DNA of 64,000 bases from CAVZOY01 sp963777095 (GCA_963777095.1 CAVZOY010000005.1:85050-149049), one strand, 5' to 3'; shown: positions 53,346 to 62,773, counted from the stretch's first letter. Numbers and translations are program-made. The notes: generated from the sequence alone by a model not told the origin.

Positions 53346-53819
53346 CTACCGCTCGTCCTCGCCGATGTCCTCGAACCACAGCGCGGGGTGCTCCGCGATG
53401 AACCGCGTCATCAGCTCCACGCACTCCGGGTCGTCGAGAACCAGCACCTCCACGCCGTGCTCGGCCAGCCAGTCGTGACCGCCGGAGAAGGTGCGGGCCT
53501 CGCCGATGACGACCCGGGAGATGCCGAACTGGCGCACCAGCCCGCTGCAGTACCAGCAGGGCGAGAGCGTGGTGACCATCGTCGTGCCCCGGTAGGAGCG
53601 CTGTCGCCCGGCGGCCCGGAAGGCGGCCGTCTCGCCGTGCACCGACGGGTCGCCGTCCTGCACGCGCCGGTTGTGTCCCCGGCCGAGGACCTGCCCGTCG
53701 GCGCCGACGAGGGCGGCCCCGATCGGGATGCCGCCCTCGGCCAGCCCGGCCCGCGCCTCCTCGACGGCGACGGCCAGCCACGATCGCGCCGTCGCCTCGT
53801 CCAGCGGGGGAGAGGACAC
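53346..53819 (-). CDS. Nucleoside/cytosine deaminase-family protein
   Basis: A 157-aa CDA-superfamily zinc deaminase. Zinc site: SVHGETAAFRAAG (HxE) and TLSPCWYCSGLVRQFGI (PCxxC). The overall pattern (GGIPIGAALV, HGET, SPCWYCSG, ending WFEDIGE) resembles fungal-type cytosine deaminase more than tRNA adenosine deaminase TadA. With upp and deoA nearby, a cytosine to uracil step would fit; guanine or other deamination cannot be excluded. It lies four bases downstream of the second aldehyde dehydrogenase gene in the deoC operon. Confidence 0.82.
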   Translation of the reverse strand: MSSPPLDEATARSWLAVAVEEARAGLAEGGIPIGAALVGADGQVLGRGHNRRVQDGDPSVHGETAAFRAAGRQRSYRGTTMVTTLSPCWYCSGLVRQFGISRVVIGEARTFSGGHDWLAEHGVEVLVLDDPECVELMTRFIAEHPALWFEDIGEDER

Positions 53820-53823
53820 CTCC

Positions 53824-54690
53824 TCAGACGCCGATCGGATGCCAGACGGTCTTGGTCTCGAGGAACGGCGTCATCCGGCCCAGGCCGGGGTCCGCCGTCC
53901 ACTCGTGCTCCGGAGCCGGCGGCCGGATGACCCGCTTGATCGTGCCGGCGGCCATCCGCTCGAGCTCCATCGCGCGGCCGGGCTGGGCGCCGGTCAGGTC
54001 GATGCCGTCGACGTCGGCGTGCTCGGCCAGCCACGGTCCGATCTCCTCGGCGTCGCCGGTGAGCAGGTTGACCACGCCGCCGGGGACGTCGCTGGTGGCC
54101 AGCACCTCGCCGAGGGTCACGGCGGGCAGCGGCCGGGCCTTCGAGCTGACCACGACGGCGGTGTTGCCGCCCGGCGAGCACCGGTGCCAGCACGCTGACC
54201 AGGCCGAGCAGCGACGACTGCTGAGGTGCGAGCACGGCGATCACGCCGCTCGGCTCGGGCAGCGAGAAGTCGAAGTACGGCCCGGCGACGGGATTGGCCC
54301 CGCCGACGACGGCGGCCAGCTTGTCGGTCCACCCCGCGTACCAGACCCAGCGGTCGATGGCGGCGTCCACGGCGGCGCGTGCCTTGGACGACGACAGGCC
54401 CTCGCCGGCCTCGACCTCGTCGACGAACTGCGCGTGCCGGCCCTCCATCACCTCGGCGACGCGGTAGAGCACCTGGCCGCGGTTGTACGCGGTGGTGCCC
54501 GACCACTTGCGAAGGCGCCGCGGGCGGCGACGACGGCGTCCCGTGCGTCCTTGCGGGAGGCCCAGGCGGCGTTGGCGACGAACCGGCCCTTGGCGTCGGT
54601 CACCTCGTAGGAGCGCCCCGACTCCGAGCGCGGGAACGCGCCGCCGATGTAGAGCTTGTAGGTCTTGCGGACGGCGAGACGGTCGGTCAC
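53824..54690 (-). CDS. Short aldehyde-dehydrogenase-like protein (ALDH16 C-terminal-domain type), two frameshifts
   Basis: About 290 aa, much shorter than normal ALDH. The start GTG 54690 gives VTDRLAVRKTYKLYIGGAFP. The frame shifts near 54510 (to KWSGTTAYNRGQVLYRVAEV) and near 54180 (to NTAVVVSSKARPLPAVTLGE), ending RMTPFLETKTVWHPIGV. It keeps ALDH-like N-terminal and NAD-fold elements but shows no catalytic Cys motif, so it is probably a non-catalytic partner. The order ALDH then short ALDH mirrors the two halves of ALDH16. GTG overlaps the stop of the full ALDH gene. Confidence 0.75.
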
Positions 54691-56160
54691 TGCGCGGCAC
54701 CCTTCAGGTAGGCGGCGAGCCCGTGCCGGCCGCCCTCGCGGCCGTAGCCGGACTGCTTGTAGCCGCCGAACGGCGACGTCGGGTCGAACTTGTTGAACGT
54801 GTTGGCCCAGACCACGCCGGCGCGCAGCTGGTCGGCGATCTTGAGGATCCGGGAGCCCTTCTCGCTCCAGATGCCGGCCGACAGCCCGTAGGTGCTGTTG
54901 TTCGCCTTGGCAACCGCCTCGTCCGGTGTCCGGAAGGTCAGCACCGACAGCACCGGGCCGAACACCTCGTCGCGGGCGATCCGGTGGGCGGGGGAGACGT
55001 CGGTGAAGATCGTCGGCGGGAACCAGTAGCCGCGGTCGGGCAGTTCGCACACCGGCTGCCAGCGGTGCGCGCCCTCGGCCTCGCCGTAGTCGGAGAGCTC
55101 GCGGATCCGGGCCAGCTGCTCGGCGGAGTTGATCGCGCCGATGTCGGTGTTCTTGTCCAGCGGGTCGCCCACGCGCAGCGTGCCGATGCGCCGCTGCAGG
55201 GAGGCGATGAGCTCGTCGTGGATGTTCTCCTGCACCAGCAGCCGGCTGCCCGCGCAGCAGACGTGGCCCTGGTTGAAGAAGATGCCCTGGACGATGCCCT
55301 CGACGGCCTGGTCGATCGGGGCGTCGTCGAACACGATGTTCGCCGCCTTGCCGCCGAGCTCGAGCGTCAGCTTCTTGCGGGTGCCGGCCACGGCCCGGGC
55401 GATGGCCTTGCCGACCTCGGTCGAGCCGGTGAACGCGACCTTGTCGACGTCGTCGTGCTCGACCACGGCCCGGCCGGTGTCGCCGGCGCCGGTGACGATG
55501 TTGACCACGCCCGGGCGGCAGGTCGGCCTGCTTGCAGACCTCGGCGAACAGCAGCGCCGACAGCGGGGTGGTCTCCGCCGGCTTGAGGACGACGGTGTTG
55601 CCGGTGGCCAGCGCGGGCGCGACCTTCCACGCCAGCATCAGCAGCGGGAAGTTCCACGGGATGACCTGACCGGCCACGCCCAGCGGCTTCGGGCCGGGGC
55701 CGAGGCCGGCCCAGTCGAGCTTGTCGGCCCAGCCTGCGTGGTAGAAGAAGTGCGCCGCGGCGAGGGGCACGTCGACGTCGCGGGACTCGCGGATCGGCTT
55801 GCCGTTGTCGAGCGACTCGAGCACGGCGAACTCGCGCGCCCGCTCCTGCAGGATGCGGGCGATCCGGAACAGGTACTTGCCGCGGTCGGCGGGGCGCATC
55901 GGGCCCCAGACGCGGGTGAACGCGCGCCGGGCGGCCTTCACCGCGCGGTCGACGTCGGCCGCGCTGCCGGACGAGACCTCGGTGAGGACCTCCTCGGTGG
56001 CCGGGTTGACGGTCTTGAAGGCCTCGCCGGTGCCGTCGACGAACTCGCCGTCGATGAACAGTCCGTAGGACGGCGCGATGTCGACGATCGAGCGCGACTC
56101 GGGGGCGGGGGCGTACACGAAGGGGCTGGCGGCCGGGTCGGCGGCCTGGGAATTCGTCAT
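54687..56160 (-). CDS. Aldehyde dehydrogenase, one frameshift
   Basis: NAD(P)-dependent ALDH of about 490 aa. Cofactor and catalytic motifs: VIPWNFPLLMLAWKVAPALA, FTGSTEVGKAIARA, LTLELGGKAANIVF (general-base Glu) and FFNQGHVCCAGSRLLV (catalytic Cys), ending SPFGGYKQSGYGREGG. One extra G near 55512 breaks LPPG from VVNIVTGAGDTG. It is located directly after deoC, whose product is acetaldehyde, so acetaldehyde oxidation to acetate is the likely role. Overlaps the short ALDH gene by four bases. Start ATG 56160. Confidence 0.92.
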
Positions 56161-56166
56161 GCGGGG

Positions 56167-57162
56167 TCAGTCCACCGTCACGTAGTCGGGGCCGGAGTAG
56201 TGGCCGGTGCGCAGCTTCTGGCGCTGCAGCAGCAGGTCGTTGAGCAGGCTGGAGGCGCCGAGGCGGAACCAGTCGGCGTCGAGCCAGTCGGGCCCGACGG
56301 TCTCGTGCACGAGCACGAGGTGCTTGATCGCGTCCTTGGTGGTGCGGATGCCGCCGGCAGGCTTGACGCCGACCTGGCGCCCGGTGGTGGCGCGGAAGTC
56401 GCGAACGGCCTCGAGCATCACCAGGCAGACCGGCAGGGTCGCCGCGGGGGAGATCTTGCCGGTGGAGGTCTTGATGAAGTCGGCCCCGGCGAGCATGGCC
56501 AGCCACGAGGCGCGGCGGGCGTTGTCCAGCGTGACCAGTTCGCCGGTCTCGAGGATCACCTTGAGGTGCGCGTCCCCGCAGGCCTCCTTGACCGCGACGA
56601 TCTCGTCGAAGACGTCGAGGTAGCGGCCGGTGAGGAACGCGCCGCGGTCGATGACCATGTCGATCTCGTCGGCGCCGTTGGCCACGGCGTCCTTGACGTC
56701 GGCGATCTTGACCGCGCGGCTGGCTCGGCCGCTCGGGAACGCGGTGGCCACGGCGGCGACGTGGACGCCGGTGCCGGTCAGCGCGTCGCGGGCCACGCCG
56801 GCGAGGTCGCCGTAGACGCAGACGGCGGCCACCGCGGGGCAGCCGTCGTCGCCCGGGTCGGGGCGGCGGGCCTTGGCGGCGAGCGACCGCACCTTGCCGG
56901 GGGTGTCGGCGCCCTCCAGCGTGGTCAGGTCGACCATCCGGATGGCGGTGTCGATGGCCCACGCCTTCGACGTCGTCTTGATCGAACGGGTGCCCAGGGC
57001 CGCTGTCCGGGCCTCGGCGCCGACCTGGTCGACGCCGGGCAGGCCGTGGAGGAACGCGCGGAAGGCGGCGTCCGAGGTCGTGACGTCGGTGAAGGGCGAC
57101 AGCGGTGCGGCGGTCGGCCGGGCAGGCTCGGACAGCGCTGTCGGGTCGAGGACGTGCGTCAT
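56167..57162 (-). CDS. deoC: Deoxyribose-phosphate aldolase (long type)
   Basis: A 331-aa class I aldolase splitting 2-deoxyribose-5-phosphate into acetaldehyde and glyceraldehyde-3-phosphate. The Schiff-base Lys is in GADFIKTSTGKISPAAT; the second active-site Lys is in VGVKPAGGIRTTKDAI; VAAVCVYGDL carries the catalytic Asp region partner. The length and N-terminal extension match the eukaryote-like DERA group rather than the 220-aa bacterial type. ATG 57162 is used; an ATG three codons upstream is possible. First gene of the deoC-ALDH-ALDH-deaminase operon. Intact. Confidence 0.94.
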   Translation of the reverse strand: MTHVLDPTALSEPARPTAAPLSPFTDVTTSDAAFRAFLHGLPGVDQVGAEARTAALGTRSIKTTSKAWAIDTAIRMVDLTTLEGADTPGKVRSLAAKARRPDPGDDGCPAVAAVCVYGDLAGVARDALTGTGVHVAAVATAFPSGRASRAVKIADVKDAVANGADEIDMVIDRGAFLTGRYLDVFDEIVAVKEACGDAHLKVILETGELVTLDNARRASWLAMLAGADFIKTSTGKISPAATLPVCLVMLEAVRDFRATTGRQVGVKPAGGIRTTKDAIKHLVLVHETVGPDWLDADWFRLGASSLLNDLLLQRQKLRTGHYSGPDYVTVD

Positions 57163-57233
57163 GCCGTCCATCTTCCCCTGCGGGGGAAGCGGCTCCGAAG
57201 CGTGCTGCCCCGGGGGGAGGAGGTGCCAGCCCG

Positions 57234-57515
57234 TCAGCCGCCGACGTTGCGGTCGATCTTGATCTCGGGCAGTCCCTCCGGGCAGGAGCCCCGACCCAGG
57301 TTGTTGAACCTCCCGGACTCGACGACGTAGCAGACGCACGGCGTGTTGGCGTCGGCCTCCTCGGTGAGGACGACGGTGCCTGGCTTCAGGCAGAAGGAGT
57401 CCGCCGGGATCGTGCCGCCCACGTTGCGGCGTGCGTCCGCGGGTGTGGCGGTCATGACCGCGAGGGCGAGAGCGACCCCTGTCGTCGCTGCGAGCCGTCC
57501 GAGCTTGCGTCGCAT
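57234..57515 (-). CDS. Small secreted Cys-containing protein ending RNVGG (1)
   Basis: 93 aa. Signal peptide: KLGRLAATTGVALALAVMTA with an AxA-type site at TPADA. The predicted mature protein begins RRNVGGTIPADSF and ends EIKIDRNVGG, so the same RNVGG motif sits at both ends. Four Cys (SFCLKPG, TPCVCYVV, GSCPEG) suggest disulfides. GGAGG lies six bases before ATG 57515; an ATG two codons upstream overlaps that site. I do not recognise a family. Its neighbour at 57529 ends in the same motif. Confidence 0.65.
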   Translation of the reverse strand: MRRKLGRLAATTGVALALAVMTATPADARRNVGGTIPADSFCLKPGTVVLTEEADANTPCVCYVVESGRFNNLGRGSCPEGLPEIKIDRNVGG

Positions 57516-57528
57516 GTCCATCCTCCGA

Positions 57529-57720
57529 TCAGCCCCCGACGTTCCGGCGCTCGGGAACCGTCTGCCCGTCCGGCCAGCCGTTGTGGAGGCCGGGGTTGCA
57601 CTGCGTGAACGTGACGCGGCAGTCGTGGTCGTCCATGATCGGCGGCGCGGCAGCGGCCGGCGCTGCGGCGCCGAGGGCGAAGACAGCGGCCGTGGCCAGG
57701 ACGACAACAGTGCGGCGCAT
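57529..57720 (-). CDS. Small secreted protein ending RNVGG (2)
   Basis: 63 aa. Signal peptide VVVLATAAVFALGAAAPAAA with cleavage likely near AAA-APP. The mature part of about 38 aa has two Cys (DHDCRVTFTQCNPG) and ends TVPERRNVGG. GGAGG is 10 nt before the ATG. The gap to the next small gene is only 13 bases, so the two are co-transcribed and presumably related in function. Family unknown. Confidence 0.65.
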   Translation of the reverse strand: MRRTVVVLATAAVFALGAAAPAAAAPPIMDDHDCRVTFTQCNPGLHNGWPDGQTVPERRNVGG

Positions 57721-57759
57721 GCGGGAAGAACCTCCGTACCGGGGGCGGGGAGCAGCGAC

Positions 57760-57765
57760 ACGCTA
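57760..57765 (-). promoter_or_regulatory. -10 box TAGCGT for the RNVGG gene pair
   Basis: Minus-strand TAGCGT, about 39 nt upstream of ATG 57720, consistent with a short leader carrying the GGAGG site. Confidence 0.4.
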
Positions 57766-57833
57766 ACCGCCGATCCGGCTCTCGGACAGCCCTTTCTCCG
57801 CCGGACCGGTCGGGCGCTCCGGAGCGTGCCCGC

Positions 57834-57839
57834 TACGGT
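57834..57839 (+). promoter_or_regulatory. -10 box TACGGT for leaderless upp
   Basis: TACGGT ends exactly 7 nt before GTG 57847. Confidence 0.6.
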
Positions 57840-57846
57840 GTCGCGC

Positions 57847-58470
57847 GTGCAGCTGACCGTCGTCGACCACCCGCTGGCCCGCGCCCGACTGTCGCGGATG
57901 CGCGACGAGCGCACCGACAACGCCAATTTCCGGGCGGCGCTGCGGGATCTCACGCAGATGCTGGTCTACGAGGCGACCCGCGAGCTGGAGCTGCTCGAGG
58001 AGCCGATCACGACCCCGGTGACGGGGACGACGGGGTACCGGCTCTCCGCGCCGCCGCTGATCGTGCCGGTCCTGCGCGCCGGTCTCGGCATGGCCGACAC
58101 GGCGCACCGGATGCTGCCCGAGTCGCAGATGGGCTTCGTCGGCCTGGCGCGCAACGAGGAGACCTTCCAGCCCGAGGCGTACATGGCCTCGCTGCCGGAG
58201 ACCCTGGTCGGCCGTGATGTCTTCGTCCTCGACCCGATGCTCGCCACCGGCGGTTCGCTCGTGCACTGCTGCGGCCTGCTCACCGAGCGCGGCACCACGT
58301 CGATCACCGTGCTCTGCGCACTCGCCGCCCCCGACGGACTGCGCCGGCTGGAGGAGAGCGGCCTGCCGCTGCGCGTGTTCACGGCCAGCGTCGACGAGCG
58401 GCTGAACGACAAGGCCTACATCGTCCCGGGCCTCGGGGACGCCGGCGACCGCCAGTTCGGCGCGGTCTGA
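57847..58470 (+). CDS. upp: Uracil phosphoribosyltransferase
   Basis: A 207-aa enzyme making UMP from uracil and PRPP, closing the pyrimidine salvage route fed by deoA and the deaminases. Motifs: VVDHPLARARLSRMRDERT (typical N-terminus), PVLRAGLGMADTAHRMLP, the PRPP loop VLDPMLATGGSLVHC and the uracil-binding end LNDKAYIVPGLGDAGDRQFG. GTG 57847 is set by the leaderless promoter and family alignment. Intact. Confidence 0.96.
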   Translation: MQLTVVDHPLARARLSRMRDERTDNANFRAALRDLTQMLVYEATRELELLEEPITTPVTGTTGYRLSAPPLIVPVLRAGLGMADTAHRMLPESQMGFVGLARNEETFQPEAYMASLPETLVGRDVFVLDPMLATGGSLVHCCGLLTERGTTSITVLCALAAPDGLRRLEESGLPLRVFTASVDERLNDKAYIVPGLGDAGDRQFGAV

Positions 58471-58472
58471 GC

Positions 58473-59363
58473 GTGCGCTTCGGCGTCCTCGGCACGGGTT
58501 TCTGGGCGCGGGAGGTCCATGCCGCGGCGCTGGCCGCGCACCCGCGCGCGGAGCTGGTCGGCATCTGGGGACGTGACCTGGCGAAGGCGAAGGCGGCCGG
58601 CGCGGAGTTCGACGTCCCGGGCTACGGCGACGTCGACGCGCTGCTGGCCGACGTCGACGCGGTCGCCGTGGCCCTGCCGCCCGACGTGCAGGCGCCGCTG
58701 GCCGAGCGGGCCGCCGGCGCCGGCAAGCACCTCCTGCTGGAGAAGCCGATCGCGCTCGACCTGGCCGCAGCCGACCGGCTGATCGCCGCGGTCGCCGACG
58801 CAGGTGTCGCGTCGGTCGTGTTCTTCACCTTCCGGTTCCAGCCGGAGACGTCGTCGTGGCTGGAGCAGGCCGCTCGCACCACCCTCGCCGGTGGCCATGC
58901 ATCCTGGTTGTCCTCGCTCGCCGGGTCGCCCTTCGACGCGTCTCCGTGGCGCCAGCAGCACGGCGCGCTGTGGGACATCGGCCCGCACGCGCTGTCGGTT
59001 CTCGTGCCCGCACTCGGTCCGGTGGTCGCGGTCCAGGCCGGCGCCGGGCTCCGCGACACCGTGCACCTCGTCCTCGGGCACGGGAACGGCGTCGCCTCGA
59101 CGGTGACGCTGTCGCACACGGTGGCGCCGATGTCGGCCGGTACCGAGTTCTTCGTGCACGGGGACGCCGGTCGGATCGTGCTCATCCCGGAGGAGCGCGC
59201 CGCTCCCCGGGCCTTCGCGGTGGCCGTCGACGAGCTCATGGCCGCGGCGGTGAGCGGCGGTGCGCACCCGTGCGACGTCACCTTCGGCCGCGACGTCGTC
59301 GCGGTCCTCGACGCCGCCGAGCGCGCGCTCGCCAGCGGCTGCCGCGAAGACGTCGTCCGCTAG
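58473..59363 (+). CDS. Gfo/Idh/MocA-family oxidoreductase
   Basis: A 296-aa NAD(P)-dependent oxidoreductase. The Rossmann fold is FGVLGTGFWAREVHAAAL, and the family EKP motif is in HLLLEKPIALDLAAADRL (about 88-105). The substrate domain includes WDIGPHALSVL with a conserved His. Substrates in this family are usually sugars or polyols. GTG start two bases after the upp stop suggests co-transcription. Intact. Substrate unknown. Confidence 0.88.
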   Translation: MRFGVLGTGFWAREVHAAALAAHPRAELVGIWGRDLAKAKAAGAEFDVPGYGDVDALLADVDAVAVALPPDVQAPLAERAAGAGKHLLLEKPIALDLAAADRLIAAVADAGVASVVFFTFRFQPETSSWLEQAARTTLAGGHASWLSSLAGSPFDASPWRQQHGALWDIGPHALSVLVPALGPVVAVQAGAGLRDTVHLVLGHGNGVASTVTLSHTVAPMSAGTEFFVHGDAGRIVLIPEERAAPRAFAVAVDELMAAAVSGGAHPCDVTFGRDVVAVLDAAERALASGCREDVVR

Positions 59364-59372
59364 CCGCGTCGG

Positions 59373-61005
59373 TCAGAGCCCCAGGGCCGCCGACATCTCC
59401 GTGCGCAGCTCGTCGAGCTCGTCGGCGCCCCGCCCGCGCGCGGCGATCAGCCCGGCGTCGTCGTGCACGGGCACGACGGTCTCCAGGTAGGCCTTGAGCT
59501 TCGGCTCGGTGCCGCTGGGCCGCACGACCACCCGGACGCCGTCGCCGAGCAGCCGGACGGCGTCGACCGGCGGGTCGTCGTCGGCGAGGTCGGCGTACTC
59601 GACCGGCCGGCCGAGGAGCGTCGTCGGCGGGGCGGCCCGCAGCCGGGCCATCGCGTCGGAGATGAGCGACAGGTCCTCGACCCGGGCCGACAGCTGGCCG
59701 GTGGCGAACAGCCCGTGCTCCTGCGCCAGCTCGTCGAGCCGGTCGACGAGCGTGCGCCCGTCGGCCTTCAGCTCGGCGGCGAGCAGGACCACGGCCAGCG
59801 CGGCGGAGATGCCGTCCTTGTCGCGGACGACGTCCGGCGCCACGGCGTAGCCCAGCGCCTCCTCGTAGCCGAAGACGAGCGGCGCCTCGGGGGTGCCCGC
59901 GCGGACGATCCACTTGAACCCGGTCGGCGTCTCGGCGGTGCGCACCCCGTGCGCAGCCGCGAGCGCGTGCAGCAGCGAGCCGCTCACGAGGGACGCCGCG
60001 TACGTGCCGCGCACGCCCCGGCGCAGCAGCCAGTCGGCCAGCAGTGCGCCCACCTCGTCGCCGGTCAGCTGCCGGCCGTCGCAGACCACCGAGCAGCGGT
60101 CGGCGTCCGGGTCCTGGGCGATGGCCACGTCGGCGCCGCTGCGTTCGGCCAGCGCGACCAGCAGGTCGACCGCGCCGGGCTCCTCCGGGTTCGGAAAGGC
60201 GACCGTGGGGAACCGCGGGTCGGGCGCGTCCTGCTCGGGCACGCTGGCCGGGAGCCGGAAGCCCGCGGCCGCGAACACCGCCCGCGTCGTCTCCGCGCCG
60301 ACGCCGTGCATCGCGGTGTACGCCACGGTGAGCCCGGCCCGCGTCGCGGTGTCCAGCCGGTCCGGCTCCAGCGCGCGCACCACCGCCGCCACGTAGTCGT
60401 CGATGATCCCGTCGTCCAGCGTGTGCCACTCCTCGCCGCGCGGGACCTCGCGCAGCGGGCCCACCGCCGCGATCGCCGCCTCGATCCGCCGGTCCGCCGG
60501 CGGCACGATCTGGGCGCCCTCGTCGAGGTAGACCTTGTAGCCGTTGTCGTCGGGCGGGTTGTGACTGGCGGTCACCATCACGCCCGCGACACAGCCGAGG
60601 TGCCGGACGGCGAAGGCCAGCACCGGCGTGGGCAGCGGCCGCGGCAGAACCTGGACGGCGAAGCCCGCGCCCGTCAGCACCGCCGCCGAGATCTGCGCGA
60701 ACTCGTCGGAGCGCCGGCGTGCGTCGAAGCCGATGACGACGCCGGCGCCGCCGTGCCCCTCGTCGGTCAGGTACCGCGCCAGCCCGGCAGCGGCGCGGGT
60801 GACGACCGCGGCGTTCATGCCGGCCGGACCCGCGCGCAGCGGGCCGCGCAGACCGGCGGTGCCGAAGGTGAGCGGGCCGGCGAACCGGCGGGCGAGCTCG
60901 GCGGTGTCGCCGCCGGCGACCAGCGCATCGATCTCGGCGCGGTCGCCCTCGTGCGAGGTCGTCCTCGGCCCAGGCGCGGGCGACGGCGAGCACGTCGGCG
61001 CTCAC
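59373..61005 (-). CDS. Phospho-sugar mutase (phosphomannomutase/phosphopentomutase type), one frameshift
   Basis: Alpha-D-phosphohexomutase of about 543 aa. The start GTG 61005 gives VSADVLAVARAWAEDDL; a one-base shift near 60955 leads into SHEGDRAEIDALVAGGDTAE and the rest. Motifs: phospho-Ser loop VMVTASHNPPDDNGYKVY, metal loop AIAQDPDADRCSVV, sugar-binding GYEEALGYAV and phosphate-binding VVVRPSGTEPKLKAYL. The long form in nucleoside operons can act as a phosphopentomutase, converting (deoxy)ribose-1-P to 5-P for DeoC. It sits next to the purine phosphorylase gene, which supports that inference. Confidence 0.9.
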
Positions 61006-61879
61006 CGGCCGGCTCCGCTGCCGGGCGCGATGTCGGCCCGGGGGACTGCGCTCTGCGCGCCGCCCGGCTCGAAGTGCTCGGCGTCGAACTCGGGCAGCGT
61101 GAACTCGCCACCCACCCGGGCGTGCACCGGATCGGTGAGGTCCGGCTCGCCGTGGGCCTCGATCAGCGCCTCGGCGTAGACCTCGGCGTCGTCCTGCGGC
61201 TCGTAGCCGAGCGCGCGGGCCGAGGTGAGGTCCCACCAGTTGCGGGTGTTGTCCGAGACGCCCCACACCACGGCGAAGCCCGGGGACGGCGCCGACAGCG
61301 CCGCGTGCACCAGCGAGACGGTGTCGGCGGGCGAGAGCCAGGTGGCCAGGTGCCGCGTCGTGGTCGGCTCCGCGAAGGCGCTGCCGATGCGCAGGCAGAC
61401 CACGTCGAGCCCGTACCGGTCGGCGTAGAGCGAGCCGAGGCCCTCCATCGCCACCTTCGAGACCCCGTAGTAGGTGTCCGGCCGCGGCGGGGCGTCGGCC
61501 TCGCGGAGCAGCCCGGATGCCGGGCGCGGCGTGTACCCCGTGGCGTGGTTGCTGCTGGCCAGCACGACCCGCTGCGCCCCGGCGCGGCGCGCGGCCTCGA
61601 GCGTCGGCGTAGGTGCCCTCGATGTTGGCCCGGTCGATCGCCGGCCAGGTCGACTCGCCGGAGATGCCGGCCAGGTGGACCACCGCGGAGGCGCCCTGCG
61701 GTGGCGTCGACCATCGCGGCGAGGTCGGCGACGTCGGCGACGACGTGCTCCTCGCCGGGGCGGGTCTCGACGATCGGGACGACGTCCAGGCAGCGCAGCG
61801 CCCAGCCGCGCTCGGGCAGGCCGCCGCGCAGCACCGTGCCGATGCGGCCGGCGGCGCCGGTGACGAGCACGAGGCTCAT
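61002..61879 (-). CDS. NAD-dependent epimerase/dehydratase (uronate-dehydrogenase-like), two frameshifts
   Basis: Extended SDR protein of about 292 aa. NAD motif VLVTGAAGRIGTVLRGGL. The frame shifts near 61690 (to VHLAGISGESTWPAIDRANI) and near 61612 (to LASSNHATGYTPRP). The catalytic YxxxK is in DTYYGVSKVAMEGLGSLYA, and LDVVCLRIGSAFAEP and WGVSDNTRNWWDL are typical of the uronate dehydrogenase-like group. It overlaps both neighbours by four bases (ATGA and GTGA), so it belongs to the purine phosphorylase operon. Substrate unknown. Confidence 0.83.
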
Positions 61880-62682
61880 GGCAGCCGCGCCACGAGCCGC
61901 ACCAGCAGGTCGCCCAGCCGCGACGCCGCGGCCTTGCCGGCGGCGACGACCTCGTCGGCGTCCAGCGCCTCCCCGGTCACGCCGGCCGCGGCGTTGGTGA
62001 CCAGCGACAGCCCGAACACCTCGCAGCCGGCGGCGCGCGCGGCGATGGCCTCCAGCGCCGTGGACATGCCGACCAGGTCGGCGCCCATGGTGCGCAGCAT
62101 GCGGATCTCGGCCGGCGTCTCGTAGTGCGGACCGGGCAGCGCGGCGTAGACGCCCTCGGTCAGCGACGGGTCGAGCTCGCGGGCCAGCTCGCGCAGCCGC
62201 GGGGAGTAGAGCGTCGTGAGGTCGACGAAGTGGGCGCCCACCAGCGGCGAGCGGGCGGTCAGGTTCAGGTGGTCGGCGATGACGACGGCCTGCCCGACCC
62301 GGTGCTCGGGGCGCAGTCCGCCGGCGGCGTTGGTGAGGACGACGGTGCGCACGCCCGCGGCCGCCGCCGTCCGGACGCCGTGGACCACCGGCTCGACGCC
62401 GCGGCCCTCGTAGAGGTGCGTGCGGCCGAGGAAGAGCAGCACCTTGCGGTCGCCCACCCGCACCGAGCGGATCTCGCCGCCGTGCCCGACGGCGGTCGGC
62501 GCCGCGAAACCGGGCAGGTCGCCGATCGCCACCGACGCGCTGGCCGGACCGAACGCGTCGGCTGCTGGAGCCCAGCCCGACCCCATCACCACCGCGACGT
62601 CGTGGCCGCCGCCGACGGTGGCGGTGAGCTCCTGGGCGGCCGAGTCGGCGAGGGCGAGGGCTTCGGATGGAGGCTGCGTCAC
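61876..62682 (-). CDS. punA: Purine nucleoside phosphorylase
   Basis: A 268-aa trimeric-type PNP splitting (deoxy)inosine and (deoxy)guanosine with phosphate. Motifs: VAVVMGSGWAPAADAFG (phosphate loop), LFLGRTHLYEGRGVEPVVHG (conserved His), TVVLTNAAGGLRPEHRVG (base-binding Asn), YAALPGPHYETPAEIRML and DLVGMSTALEAIAAR. GTG 62682 is chosen because a TAGCGT box lies 8 nt upstream; the frame extends 26 codons further without family similarity. First gene of an operon with the epimerase and sugar mutase. Intact. Confidence 0.94.
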   Translation of the reverse strand: MTQPPSEALALADSAAQELTATVGGGHDVAVVMGSGWAPAADAFGPASASVAIGDLPGFAAPTAVGHGGEIRSVRVGDRKVLLFLGRTHLYEGRGVEPVVHGVRTAAAAGVRTVVLTNAAGGLRPEHRVGQAVVIADHLNLTARSPLVGAHFVDLTTLYSPRLRELARELDPSLTEGVYAALPGPHYETPAEIRMLRTMGADLVGMSTALEAIAARAAGCEVFGLSLVTNAAAGVTGEALDADEVVAAGKAAASRLGDLLVRLVARLP

Positions 62683-62690
62683 GAGTCGGC

Positions 62691-62696
62691 ACGCTA
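62691..62696 (-). promoter_or_regulatory. -10 box TAGCGT for purine phosphorylase operon
   Basis: Minus-strand TAGCGT, 8 nt before GTG 62682. Confidence 0.5.
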
Positions 62697-62773
62697 GCCG
62701 AGGCGACCGACGGGCCGGCGGGCCCGGATCGGGCGACGGGCCGGAACCCCTGTGCCGCACGTGCCCGCGTGGC

